From NCBI GenBank assembly GCA_035575035.1, contig DATLYH010000147.1, forward strand, positions 1-8,682: a stretch of 8,682 bases of DNA, given 5' to 3'. This document shows positions 1 through 6,253 of the stretch, piece after piece; position 1 is the stretch's first letter; every line of letters starts with the position of its first letter. A program made the translations under genes and the position numbers. The notes below the pieces were generated by a model, which saw only the letters and a program-made list of their open reading frames with translations, was not told where the DNA came from and ran no database searches. The stretch is from DATLYH01 sp035575035 (GTDB taxonomy: Bacteria > Planctomycetota > Planctomycetia > Gemmatales > Gemmataceae).

Positions 1-141
1 GTGCTTCGGCGGCGCTGCGGACGGCACACGGCATGTGTCTGCTATTTTCCCTTCAGGCGGTCCCCGGGGCGCCCGCGGGACAACCCGTGCCGTTCCCCCT
101 CCCTTCGTGCCGCCATTGCGGAAGTCAACGCCGAAGGGGAC

Positions 142-169
142 TTGCATTCAAGCTCCGGTCGTTTACAAT
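142..169 (+). promoter_or_regulatory. Candidate sigma70-type promoter for the HTH membrane protein gene
   Basis: A TTGCAT hexamer (142-147) lies 16 bases before TACAAT (164-169). The -10 matches the consensus at 5 of 6 positions, the -35 at only 3 of 6. It sits in the most AT-rich part of the spacer and would give a start near 176 and a leader of about 105 bases before the ATG at 282. This is pattern matching only. The first 281 bases contain no other feature I can support as a gene. Confidence 0.4.
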
Positions 170-174
170 CGATG

Positions 175-244
175 TTGGTAAACTAGGCGATCTGACAAAC
201 TTCCTCCTCTTCTGCTGGGTTACCCTTCCCAACGATTGGTAAAC
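175..244 (+). repeat. Pair of TTGGTAAAC direct repeats in the leader, possible operator
   Basis: TTGGTAAAC occurs exactly at 175-183 and 236-244, 61 bases apart start to start, flanking a small palindrome GGGTTACCC (217-225). The first copy sits at the predicted transcription start and the second 37 bases before the ATG of the HTH protein. Spaced direct copies of one 9-mer just before a gene for a putative DNA-binding protein suggest a binding site, perhaps for the protein itself. That is inference; chance similarity is possible. Confidence 0.3.
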
Positions 245-281
245 CACTACCTTCGGCCATCGGCCGGGAGCGGGGCGAACT

Positions 282-2123
282 ATGGTGAACTACTACACAC
301 TCGAAGAGGCCGCCCGTATCCTTGGCGTTTCGGCGGACGAGCTGCGCCGCATGGCGGAACACAATGAGATCCGGGCCTTCCGCGACCGCGGCAACCTGCG
401 CTTCCGCGTCCAGGACATTCAGGAGCGCGCCCGCCAGCTCGGCCGGGGCAGCGACCCCGACCTGCAGCTCGGCGAGGTAACCACGCCGCGGCCTCGACCG
501 AGCGATTCGCCGGCCCCCCGTAAAGGGGACTCGCAGACCTTTGAATTCGAGCTGAGCGCCGACCAGGCCGACCAAGTGGATCTCGGCGACTTGGGCCGGG
601 GCGACCAGCCCAGCAGCAAACGCCGGACCAAGCCAAGCAGCAGCAAACTGGCAGGGCCGAAGTCCCCGCCGCCGAAGTCCGGCAGCGACAGCGATGTCCG
701 CCTAGTCCCGGACGGCAGCGCCGTTGATTTCCAGATCGCCAGCGACAGCGACGTCAAGATGATCGCCGAGCCGCCGCCCCCCTCGCCGCCGCCGTCGAAG
801 AAGGTCACCAAGCGCAAGCCGGACGGCCCTGAGACCCAGGAGGACAGCGGCGTCCGTATCGTGCCGCTGGAGAGCGATAGCGACGTCCGGGTGGCGCCCG
901 AGGCCACCGACGAAGGCACAGTTCTGCTCGGCTCAGTGGGGCCGAAATCCGCTTCCGACAGCGACATTCGCTTGCAGCAAGAGCCCAGCAGCGCCCGCCG
1001 CACCGGCTCGGGCAAGAAGAAGGCCGAGCCCCCCGTCACCGAGGAGATCGACCTCGATGCCGAGCTGCGCGAGGCGGGGGTCACCGGCCCGGGGCGGCGC
1101 CGCAGCGGCCTTAAAGCCCCCCAGCAGCCCAGCCTACCGACCGGCTCGCCCTTCGAGTTGTCCGACGCGGACTTGAATGCCACCAAGCCGGCCCCCGCCC
1201 CGAAGGAGAAAGGGGTCACCGAGAGCAGCAGCGATTTCGACCTGACACCGGTCGGCAAGGACGATTCGTCGCCGCTGGACCTTGACTCGGACGAGGCGGT
1301 TTCCCTGGGTGAGCTGACCGGGCGGGGCAGCGGTATCAACCTGCAAGACCCGGCCGACAGCGGCATCTCGCTGGAGCAGGGCGGCACCGGCGAGGACATG
1401 GAGATTGAGTTGAGCCTCGACGCCGCTGCTACTCCCAAGCCGTCGCCCGGTCACCAGGAGGATTCCAGCAGCGAGTTCGAGCTGAGCCTCGACTCGGGGA
1501 GCACCCCCAGTCCGAAGTCTGGCGTCGAGTCGGACTCCGACAGCGAGTTCGAGCTGACTCTGGATGCAAGCGAGTCGGCTGCACCGGCAGAGGCCCCATC
1601 CGATTCCGACAGCGAGTTCGAACTGACCCTGGATGCTGGCGGGCTGGCCCCGCTGGAATCGGGGGAGCAGGAGTCGGGAGAGCGGGACATTTTCGAGACC
1701 GACTTTGAGGTGCCGGCCCTGGATGAGGAGTCGGGCTCAGAAGCGGTGGCCCTGGAGGAGTCTGACACGGAGCTGGAAAGCGCCGACGACATGGCCCTTA
1801 GTGAAGAGGATGCCGCCGGCGACGAGGCCAGCGGCAGCCAGGTCGTGGCCCTTGAAGAAGAAGAGGAGGAGCGGCCGCGGCGCCGCCGCGCCCTCGAGGA
1901 AGAGGAGGCCGAGGAGCGGGCAGCCGTCGCGGCTGCGCCGGCCGATTGGGGACTGATGCCGGCCCTGGTCCTGTTCCCGAGCGTGCTTGTGATGTTCCTG
2001 GCTGCCCTGATGGCCTTCGAGTTGGTCCACAACATGTGGGGTTATCACCAACCCAGCGCTGTCGGCAGCCCAATCGTCCGGGGCATGGCCAGCATGTTCA
2101 CTGATGACCTGCCCAAACCCTAA
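282..2123 (+). CDS. HTH (excisionase/MerR-like) protein with Ser-Asp repeat linker and C-terminal membrane anchor
   Basis: The 613-residue protein has three parts. Residues 1-53 form an excisionase-type helix-turn-helix: YTLEEAARILGVSADELRR is followed by RAFRDRGNLRFRVQDI, the usual helix-turn-helix plus wing. Residues 54-555 are low-complexity, acidic and rich in Ser, Asp, Glu and Pro. They hold repeated SDSDVR-type units (135-232) and FELSLD/FELTLD units (289-452), and end in a Glu run, RPRRRR and a second Glu run (525-545). Residues 557-582 are strongly hydrophobic, one probable transmembrane helix, followed by about 31 polar residues. No signal peptide or enzyme domain is visible. With the HTH inside the cell, the tail would lie in the periplasm. 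The ATG has a weak GGGAG at 266-270; starting here keeps the HTH whole. A role in tethering DNA or a membrane-bound regulator is inferred. The family resembles uncharacterised planctomycete HTH proteins; function unknown. Confidence 0.85.
   Translation: MVNYYTLEEAARILGVSADELRRMAEHNEIRAFRDRGNLRFRVQDIQERARQLGRGSDPDLQLGEVTTPRPRPSDSPAPRKGDSQTFEFELSADQADQVDLGDLGRGDQPSSKRRTKPSSSKLAGPKSPPPKSGSDSDVRLVPDGSAVDFQIASDSDVKMIAEPPPPSPPPSKKVTKRKPDGPETQEDSGVRIVPLESDSDVRVAPEATDEGTVLLGSVGPKSASDSDIRLQQEPSSARRTGSGKKKAEPPVTEEIDLDAELREAGVTGPGRRRSGLKAPQQPSLPTGSPFELSDADLNATKPAPAPKEKGVTESSSDFDLTPVGKDDSSPLDLDSDEAVSLGELTGRGSGINLQDPADSGISLEQGGTGEDMEIELSLDAAATPKPSPGHQEDSSSEFELSLDSGSTPSPKSGVESDSDSEFELTLDASESAAPAEAPSDSDSEFELTLDAGGLAPLESGEQESGERDIFETDFEVPALDEESGSEAVALEESDTELESADDMALSEEDAAGDEASGSQVVALEEEEEERPRRRRALEEEEAEERAAVAAAPADWGLMPALVLFPSVLVMFLAALMAFELVHNMWGYHQPSAVGSPIVRGMASMFTDDLPKP
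684..977 (+). repeat. Coding repeats: SDSDVR-type units in the HTH protein linker
   Basis: Residues 135-232 contain five related octapeptides: SDSDVRLV (135), SDSDVKMI (154), EDSGVRIV (187), SDSDVRVA (198) and SDSDIRLQ (225). Spacing between units is irregular (11 to 33 residues). A Ser-Asp acidic half followed by a Val-Arg-aliphatic half looks like a short linear motif rather than a folded repeat, so a binding or phosphorylation site is possible. No partner can be named from the sequence. Confidence 0.7.
1464..1636 (+). repeat. Coding repeats: three near-identical 32-base units encoding S(D/S)SEFEL(S/T)LD
   Basis: Copies start at 1464, 1536 and 1605 (72 and 69 bases apart, in frame). The last two are nearly identical at the DNA level, differing only at third positions. 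They encode SSSEFELSLDS, SDSEFELTLDA and SDSEFELTLDA, with weaker relatives at residues 87-92 (FEFELS), 290-293 (FELS) and 316-322. Close DNA identity suggests recent internal duplication or gene conversion within the linker. Confidence 0.75.
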
Positions 2124-2131
2124 CGCCTTTC

Positions 2132-2166
2132 GGTGAGCCGCGCCGCCCGCCGCGGCACGGCTCACC
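2132..2166. terminator. Bidirectional hairpin between convergent genes
   Basis: GGTGAGCCG (2132-2140) pairs with CGGCTCACC (2158-2166). After one mismatch (C2141/A2157), GCCGC (2142-2146) pairs with GCGGC (2152-2156), leaving a 5-base loop: 14 pairs in all. It begins 9 bases after the stop of the HTH gene and ends 5 bases before the stop codon of the minus-strand gene, so it can serve both. Neither side has a good T run, so it is a strong structure but not a textbook intrinsic terminator. Confidence 0.65.
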
Positions 2167-2171
2167 CCTTA

Positions 2172-3410
2172 TCACACCTTGAAAATCCGTCGTACGTTGT
2201 CGCGGAGCAGCAACCGCGCCAGGTCGATTGCCTGCGCCTCGCTACACCGGCGCGGACGGACGAAATCGTCGGCCAGCACCTTCGCCAGGATGCGGCGGTA
2301 CATGTTGTACTTGGGCAGGCCAAACTCCAGCTTGTACATGTCGCTGTAGTAACCGATCTGCTTTGTCTTCGGCACTGCTTGCAGCCGCGCCCTTAGGTCC
2401 TGTTCAATGTAAACCGGAATGTTCGAGTACCACCAGTGGCCGCTGGTCACCACGTTGGGGAAGATCCAGCTGTAGCTGGCCAATTCCTGGTTCTGGCCGC
2501 TGGAGAGGACCGAGACGCAGAACGTCACCTCGGGGAAGGCATTGAATAGCTCGGCATACTGGATCAGCGAGGTTCGCTGGTCGAACAGGTCCTGCCCCTG
2601 GTAGACCCCTTCCCGGTAGACCCGGCGGTTGACGCCGATCATCAGGTCGAAGGGGAGCTGGAACTCGCGGCAGTGCTCGGCCAGCATCCAGAAAACTGCT
2701 TGGCTTCGCGCTTTCGGGTCCGGGGCCGTTTCCCAGCGGGTGACGGCAGTGGGAACGAAGTCCGGGGGGAGCGAGATCGCACAGGCTCTCGCCCCGTGAC
2801 GTGTGAAGTGCTCAAACAGTTTCGTCACCGCCCGGCGCGGGTCGGATCCATCGCCCACCTCAATCCCCGTCGCCTTCGCCAGCCGTTGCCGCACCTCCGG
2901 CTTGTCCAGGTGGAACACCAGATCATCCGTCCGCAGGCAGGGGACGTAGCGGTTTGTGTCAAAGCCTTCGAGCGGGTCGTCGAAATCATTGGTCAGGAAG
3001 ACCTTCTCGATGTTCGACTTCCGCAACACCTGCTCCTCCCAGTCGGGTTGGGCCATGAGGCGCTCGGCGGCGTCGTAGAGGCGATCGCAGTCGGCGGCGG
3101 TGACGCGGTCACCGGGGAAGCCGAGGAAGGTCTGGGCGATCTCGACAAACCAGCCGTACTGGGCCGTGTTGTCGAAGCGGTCCATGTGTGCCAAGATGGT
3201 CCGGACGCGCTCGCGCGGCGGGACCTCCGACCGCAGGGGCGCCTTGTCCATCCCCGCGGAGTGGGCCAACTCCGTGTAGTAGTGGTAGCCGAGGATGTCG
3301 TCGAGGTTCCGCGCTGCCGGCTGATGCGGGTTGATGTGGGAATGCGGGTCGATCAGGGGGATGCGGCAGATTTCCGCGTACAGGTCGGCGGCGAGGTGGT
3401 CGTGGAGCAT
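2172..3410 (-). CDS. Uronate isomerase-like protein (UxaC family, amidohydrolase superfamily)
   Basis: The 412-residue protein belongs to the glucuronate/galacturonate isomerase family, which interconverts uronates and ketouronates (for example glucuronate and fructuronate) using a metal in a TIM barrel. Family marks in order: IDPHSH (20-25) with metal ligands H23 and H25; LTNDFDDPLEGF (139-150), equivalent to the family TTDDP segment; PCLRTDDLVF (157-166), equivalent to WRPDK; GHWWYSN (324-330); and YSDMYK with P366-L375 (PKYNMYRRIL), equivalent to TDS and the final helix, D357 being the likely catalytic Asp. It is shorter than typical UxaC (about 470 aa), and several core motifs are altered, so the substrate may differ. 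No other uronate-pathway gene is nearby and it looks monocistronic. The start at 3410 lacks a clear Shine-Dalgarno but begins just before the first conserved segment. Family placement is firm; exact substrate is not. Confidence 0.8.
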   Translation of the reverse strand: MLHDHLAADLYAEICRIPLIDPHSHINPHQPAARNLDDILGYHYYTELAHSAGMDKAPLRSEVPPRERVRTILAHMDRFDNTAQYGWFVEIAQTFLGFPGDRVTAADCDRLYDAAERLMAQPDWEEQVLRKSNIEKVFLTNDFDDPLEGFDTNRYVPCLRTDDLVFHLDKPEVRQRLAKATGIEVGDGSDPRRAVTKLFEHFTRHGARACAISLPPDFVPTAVTRWETAPDPKARSQAVFWMLAEHCREFQLPFDLMIGVNRRVYREGVYQGQDLFDQRTSLIQYAELFNAFPEVTFCVSVLSSGQNQELASYSWIFPNVVTSGHWWYSNIPVYIEQDLRARLQAVPKTKQIGYYSDMYKLEFGLPKYNMYRRILAKVLADDFVRPRRCSEAQAIDLARLLLRDNVRRIFKV

Positions 3411-3435
3411 GGCTGGGAAACCCCGTGGCTGGAGG

Positions 3436-3465
3436 ATCAGATCATCGCAGGGGCATCGGCGTCAA
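3436..3465 (-). promoter_or_regulatory. Candidate promoter for the UxaC-family gene
   Basis: Reading the minus strand, TTGACG (3465-3460) is followed after 18 bases by TCTGAT (3441-3436), which keeps the first and last bases of a -10 box. A start near 3429 would leave a short leader of about 18 bases before the ATG at 3410. The -35 is good and the -10 poor, so this is tentative. Confidence 0.3.
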
Positions 3466-3673
3466 ATGCAACTGCCTGGAAAGAATTACAAAATGTACCC
3501 CCGATCGGCAGGGGGAATCCGCGGCAGGGCCGGCGGCGCTGTCAATCCTTCTCCTCCCCAAACATCGGACTCGTCGCCATTTCCGTAGCGGCGGGGTGTG
3601 TCAGCCGCGGACCTGGCCGGCCGCGGCATCCCACTTGCTTGGTTGAAGGAGTCCGGGCAAGCGCCCGCCCCGC

Positions 3674-3765
3674 GCCCCCTCACCTTACCCTCTCCCCCGC
3701 AGGAAGAGGGGGAGGCTCTCCCTCTCCTCCCCCCTATGGAAGGGGAAAGGGAAGGGTGAGGGGGC
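3674..3765. repeat. REP/MITE-like imperfect palindrome
   Basis: An 11-base arm GCCCCCTCACC (3674-3684) is exactly complementary to GGTGAGGGGGC (3755-3765). Inside, purine-rich and pyrimidine-rich blocks form two sub-hairpins (CTCTCCCCC with GAGGGGGAG; CTCCCCCC with GGAAGGGG), so the whole 92 bases can fold as a cruciform-like structure. In one frame it translates to HLTLSPAGRGG, a peptide seen as a false ORF product from a widespread family of intergenic repeats. No transposase or target duplication is seen. It ends 33 bases before the methyltransferase start. Confidence 0.7.
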
Positions 3766-3798
3766 AGGCGGCAGGAAACCGGAAGGCAGGATAGCCGA

Positions 3799-4470
3799 AT
3801 GGTCTATCAGACCGCTGACTCCCGAAGGCAGTTCGACCGCTGGAGCAGCCGCTATGACCGCGATTGGCTGCAAACGTTCTTCTTCGAACCGGCCCATCGC
3901 ATGGTGCTGGAAGAGCTGACGGCGGCCGACCGGCGCGTCCTGGACGTCGGCTGTGGCACCGGCCGGCTCGCCGCCGCAATCCTCGGCCGCTTCCCCGCGG
4001 CACAGGTTTGGGGCCTGGAGCTAAGCGACGGCATGCTGCGCGAGTGCCGCAAGCTCAAGGAGCTGGCTGGCGGCCGACTCCACCTGGTGCAAGGAGACAG
4101 CGAACGGCTCCCTTTCGCTGACGACGCCTTTGATGTGGTCACCTGCACGCACTGCTTCCACCATTTCCCGTACCAGGACCGGGTGGCGGCCGAGATGCAC
4201 CGCGTCTTGCGGCCGGGGGGACGGCTGCTGATCATCGACGGCGACCGCGACCGCTGGTGGGGCCGGCTGCTCTTCGACGTGTTGGTGGTCCTGGTGGAGG
4301 GGCCGGTGCGCCACCTGACAAGCGAGGGGTTCCGCCAGCTATACCGGGCCAGTGGCTTTGACCAGATCAGCCAGCGCCGTCGCGGCGGACCGCTCCCCTT
4401 CGTCCTGACATGCGGCCGGGCGGTCAAGCCGGCCCACTCAGGGCAGCAGGCGTATCGGCGGTCGGCGTGA
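3799..4470 (+). CDS. Class I SAM-dependent methyltransferase (Methyltransf_11/UbiE type)
   Basis: The 223-residue protein has a standard Rossmann methyltransferase core. Motif I is VLDVGCGTG (47-55), which binds the SAM methionine part. An acidic residue at the end of strand 2, E74 in GLELS, would hold the ribose. Motif II-like GDSERLPFADDAFDVV (99-114) has D100 near the adenine, and RVLRPGGRLLIIDG (135-148) is the post-core signature of small-molecule methyltransferases. No signal peptide; probably cytoplasmic. A short hydrophobic stretch at 159-167 (FDVLVVLVE) may mark a lipid-like substrate or simply a core strand. lptB follows 35 bases downstream, so a role in modifying an envelope lipid is possible, but this is inference from position only. 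Substrate unknown. The ATG is preceded by a weak purine-rich GGAAGGCAGGA. The last 15 or so residues are polar and poorly conserved in character. Confidence 0.85.
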   Translation: MVYQTADSRRQFDRWSSRYDRDWLQTFFFEPAHRMVLEELTAADRRVLDVGCGTGRLAAAILGRFPAAQVWGLELSDGMLRECRKLKELAGGRLHLVQGDSERLPFADDAFDVVTCTHCFHHFPYQDRVAAEMHRVLRPGGRLLIIDGDRDRWWGRLLFDVLVVLVEGPVRHLTSEGFRQLYRASGFDQISQRRRGGPLPFVLTCGRAVKPAHSGQQAYRRSA

Positions 4471-4492
4471 GGGGGTGGGCGAACGCCCGGGC

Positions 4493-4498
4493 AGGAGG
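4493..4498 (+). promoter_or_regulatory. Shine-Dalgarno that fixes the lptB start
   Basis: A perfect AGGAGG, 7 bases before the ATG at 4506. The open frame extends upstream to an ATG at 4410 inside the methyltransferase gene, but that stretch has no LptB character and the site sits just before MALLEVRGLV, where the ABC domain begins. Confidence 0.85.
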
Positions 4499-4505
4499 AC
4501 CAAAG

Positions 4506-5588
4506 ATGGCGCTTCTCGAGGTGCGGGGCCTGGTCAAATTCTACGGCCGCCGCAAGGTCGTGGATGGGGTCGATTTCGACGTGGACGCCGGCGAGGTGGT
4601 CGGGCTGCTCGGGCCTAACGGCGCCGGCAAGACCACCAGCTTCCGCATGGCCACCGGCCAGATCGCCCCCAACGCCGGCCATGTCTTCTTCAACGGCCAC
4701 GATGTCACCCCCCTCCCCATGTACCGCCGGGCCCGGCTGGGGATGGGCTATCTGTCTCAGGAAACCAGCGTCTTCCGCAAGCTGACCGTCGAGCAGAACA
4801 TCCTGGCCATCCTCGAGGCGATGCCGATCTGCCGCAGCCTCGGCCGCAAGCTCACCCGCCGCGAGCGCTGGCAACGCACCGACGAGGTGCTGCAACAGTT
4901 CGGCCTCAACCGAGTGCGGAAGAACAGCGCCGCCCGGCTGTCCGGCGGCGAGAAACGCCGGCTGGAGATCGCCCGCTGCCTGGTCTGCGAGCCGCTGTTG
5001 ATTCTCCTCGATGAACCGTTCACCGGCATCGACCCGAAGACCATTGCCGACATCCAGCAGATTGTCCGCGACCTGTGCCGGCAAGGGATCGGCATTCTCT
5101 TGACCGACCACAACGTCCGCGAGACGCTCAAGATCACCGACCGCTCTTATCTGATCAAGGATGGCCAGGTGCGGACTCACGGCCCGCCGCAGAAAATCAT
5201 CCATGACCCCATCGCCATCAGCGAATACCTGGGCAACAGCTTCAACGACAACAGTTTCGCCGCCGCCCCAGCCGTTGCTCCCGAGCCGGCGCCGGCATCG
5301 GCCGTCCATCTGGTGGTGGAGCAGGAGAAGATCCACCGGCTCATCGAGCGCCTCAAGACCGAGGACCGGGCTGCCGCCGCTGCCGAGTTGGTACAGCGCG
5401 GCCCGGCAGCACTGCCGGCCCTGCTGGAGGCACTGGAGCGGCGCGATGTCGATCTGCGGCGGTATGCCTTCGAGGTGATGCAGCAGGTCTGCGACTGCGC
5501 CGACCAGTTCGACCCCTATGCCCCCGAGGGGCAGCGCCGCCAACAGATTGCCCTGCTCCGTGAGAAGTTGGCCCGGAAGGCGGGTTGA
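4506..5588 (+). CDS. lptB: LPS export ABC transporter ATPase LptB with C-terminal HEAT-like extension
   Basis: LptB is the cytoplasmic ATPase that, with LptF and LptG, extracts lipopolysaccharide from the inner membrane and drives it along the Lpt bridge. Motifs: Walker A GPNGAGKTT (36-44); Q-loop GYLSQE (81-86) followed by SVFRKLTVEQNI, an LptB hallmark; signature LSGGEKRR (145-152); Walker B with LLDEPFTGIDP (167-177); and TDHNVRETL (200-208), whose H202 is the switch His and whose wording is diagnostic of LptB. The ABC part ends near residue 245, matching ordinary LptB (about 240 aa). Beyond it lies an Ala/Pro linker (252-266) and about 90 helical residues (268-358), including RAAAAAELVQRGPAALPALL then LEALERRDVDLRRYAFEVM, which look like HEAT repeats. 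No lptA, lptC, lptF or lptG is in the window. Probably co-transcribed with the methyltransferase 35 bases upstream. Product confident; role of the tail unknown. Confidence 0.93.
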   Translation: MALLEVRGLVKFYGRRKVVDGVDFDVDAGEVVGLLGPNGAGKTTSFRMATGQIAPNAGHVFFNGHDVTPLPMYRRARLGMGYLSQETSVFRKLTVEQNILAILEAMPICRSLGRKLTRRERWQRTDEVLQQFGLNRVRKNSAARLSGGEKRRLEIARCLVCEPLLILLDEPFTGIDPKTIADIQQIVRDLCRQGIGILLTDHNVRETLKITDRSYLIKDGQVRTHGPPQKIIHDPIAISEYLGNSFNDNSFAAAPAVAPEPAPASAVHLVVEQEKIHRLIERLKTEDRAAAAAELVQRGPAALPALLEALERRDVDLRRYAFEVMQQVCDCADQFDPYAPEGQRRQQIALLREKLARKAG

Positions 5589-5677
5589 CGCGGCCGACCG
5601 CATTCGCGTAAATGGTCAGGGGAGCCCCGAGAGCGGACTGCCGGGGCCGTCTCCTGTGTCCGTTAGGGAGCCGTGTC

Positions 5678-6154
5678 ATGGCCGCACTGCCGCAGCTGAT
5701 CGACACCTACCTGGACGGCGCGCGGATGCTGCGCGAGGCCGTCGCCGGCATGAGCCGGGAGCAGCTCCTGGCCCGCCCAGTGCCCGGCAAGTGGAGCACC
5801 CTGGAAGTCGTCTGCCACCTGGCCGACTTCGAGCCGATCTTCGCCGACCGCATGAAGCGCGTCATCGCCCTGGACCGGCCGATGCTGGTGGGCGCCGACG
5901 AGAACCGCTTTGTCGCCGCCCTCGCCTACCATGACCGCGACCTGGACGAGGAACTGACGATCATCGACCAGACACGCCGGCAGATGGCCCGCATCCTGCG
6001 GACGTTGCCGGCCGAGGCGCTAGCCCGCGTGGGCGTCCACAATGAGCGCGGGCCGCGCACTCTGGAAGACCTCCTGACCACTGCTATCAACCACATCCCT
6101 CATCATGTGAAGTTCATCTGGGAGAAGCGCCGCGCCCTGGGACTGGCCTCCTGA
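5678..6154 (+). CDS. DinB/YfiT-like metal-binding four-helix protein
   Basis: The 158-residue protein fits the DinB superfamily: four-helix bundles that bind a divalent metal, including thiol-dependent transferases (bacillithiol or mycothiol users) and many proteins of unknown activity. Visible marks: PGKWSTLEVVCHLADFE (36-52) is the classic first half with ligand H47, and INHIPHHVKFIWEKR (138-152) supplies the other two (H139 and H142 or H143). Despite the name, most members are not DNA polymerases and need not be SOS-regulated. The ATG at 5678 is chosen because GGGAG (5666-5670) lies 7 bases before it and MAALPQLIDTYLDG is the normal N-terminus; an upstream in-frame ATG at 5612 would add 22 residues without family character. 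It is 89 bases after lptB, in the same direction; co-transcription is uncertain. Substrate unknown. Confidence 0.85.
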   Translation: MAALPQLIDTYLDGARMLREAVAGMSREQLLARPVPGKWSTLEVVCHLADFEPIFADRMKRVIALDRPMLVGADENRFVAALAYHDRDLDEELTIIDQTRRQMARILRTLPAEALARVGVHNERGPRTLEDLLTTAINHIPHHVKFIWEKRRALGLAS

Positions 6155-6157
6155 GAA

Positions 6158-6177
6158 CGGAGAGGCAAAACCTCCCG
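6158..6177 (+). terminator. Small hairpin after the DinB-like gene
   Basis: CGG-GAGG (6158-6165, one bulged A at 6161) pairs with CCTCCCG (6171-6177) around a CAAAA loop, starting 4 bases after the stop codon. There is no T run. It may help separate the upstream genes from the ribosomal cluster. Confidence 0.3.
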
Positions 6178-6186
6178 AGCCGTGCC

Positions 6187-6249
6187 CCGCGCTGGCGCCT
6201 GGGGTGCGGAGCGAGACGAGTGCATTCCGCGCTGACGCTTGGAACCCGG
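6187..6249 (+). repeat. Two imperfect 23-base direct repeats upstream of rpsJ
   Basis: Copies at 6187-6209 and 6227-6249 both begin CCGCGCTG and match at 17 of 23 positions, 40 bases apart. Between them GCGGA (6206-6210) and TCCGC (6226-6230) form a small inverted repeat. The layout may be a dispersed intergenic repeat or a regulatory element for the ribosomal cluster; the sequence alone cannot decide. Confidence 0.35.
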
Positions 6250-6253
6250 CCTC

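Larger units (their letters stand above)
3411..3798. other. Gene-free spacer between divergent genes
   Basis: The 388 bases separate the minus-strand UxaC-like gene from the plus-strand methyltransferase. I see no convincing gene. It holds a candidate minus-strand promoter near the UxaC gene, a small hairpin with CCCCC/GGGGG arms around 3498-3516, a 7-base hairpin GCCGCGG (3604-3610) with CCGCGGC (3621-3627), and the REP-like palindrome at 3674-3765. No clear promoter for the methyltransferase was found, though transcription must start in or before this stretch. An open frame crosses it but has no coding character and runs over the minus-strand gene. Confidence 0.7.

Noticed and set aside
1..186. 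61-codon frame starting with GTG at the window edge
   Set aside because: Arg/Pro/Ser-rich translation with no family features, no visible ribosome binding site, and it runs through the candidate promoter. It could be the tail of an upstream gene but this cannot be shown.
419..1438. 339-residue Ser-rich minus-strand frame
   Set aside because: Its Ser/Arg richness is the complement of the acidic Ser-Asp linker of the HTH protein; no domain is visible.
684..1636. Repeat-rich stretch considered as a CRISPR or tandem array
   Set aside because: The repeats are in frame, unevenly spaced and protein-coding, with no constant repeat-spacer pattern.
2673..3794. 373-residue plus-strand open frame
   Set aside because: Most of it is the complement of the UxaC-family gene and the rest runs through the spacer and the REP-like repeat.
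4410..4505. Upstream in-frame start for lptB
   Set aside because: It would overlap the methyltransferase and add 32 residues without ABC character, while a perfect AGGAGG precedes the ATG at 4506.
3852..5603. 583-residue minus-strand open frame
   Set aside because: It lies opposite the methyltransferase and lptB, both with clear motifs. Its translation is low-complexity and shows no domain; long antisense frames are expected in GC-rich DNA.
5612..5677. Upstream in-frame start for the DinB-like gene
   Set aside because: The extra 22 residues have no family character and the ATG at 5678 has a well-placed GGGAG.
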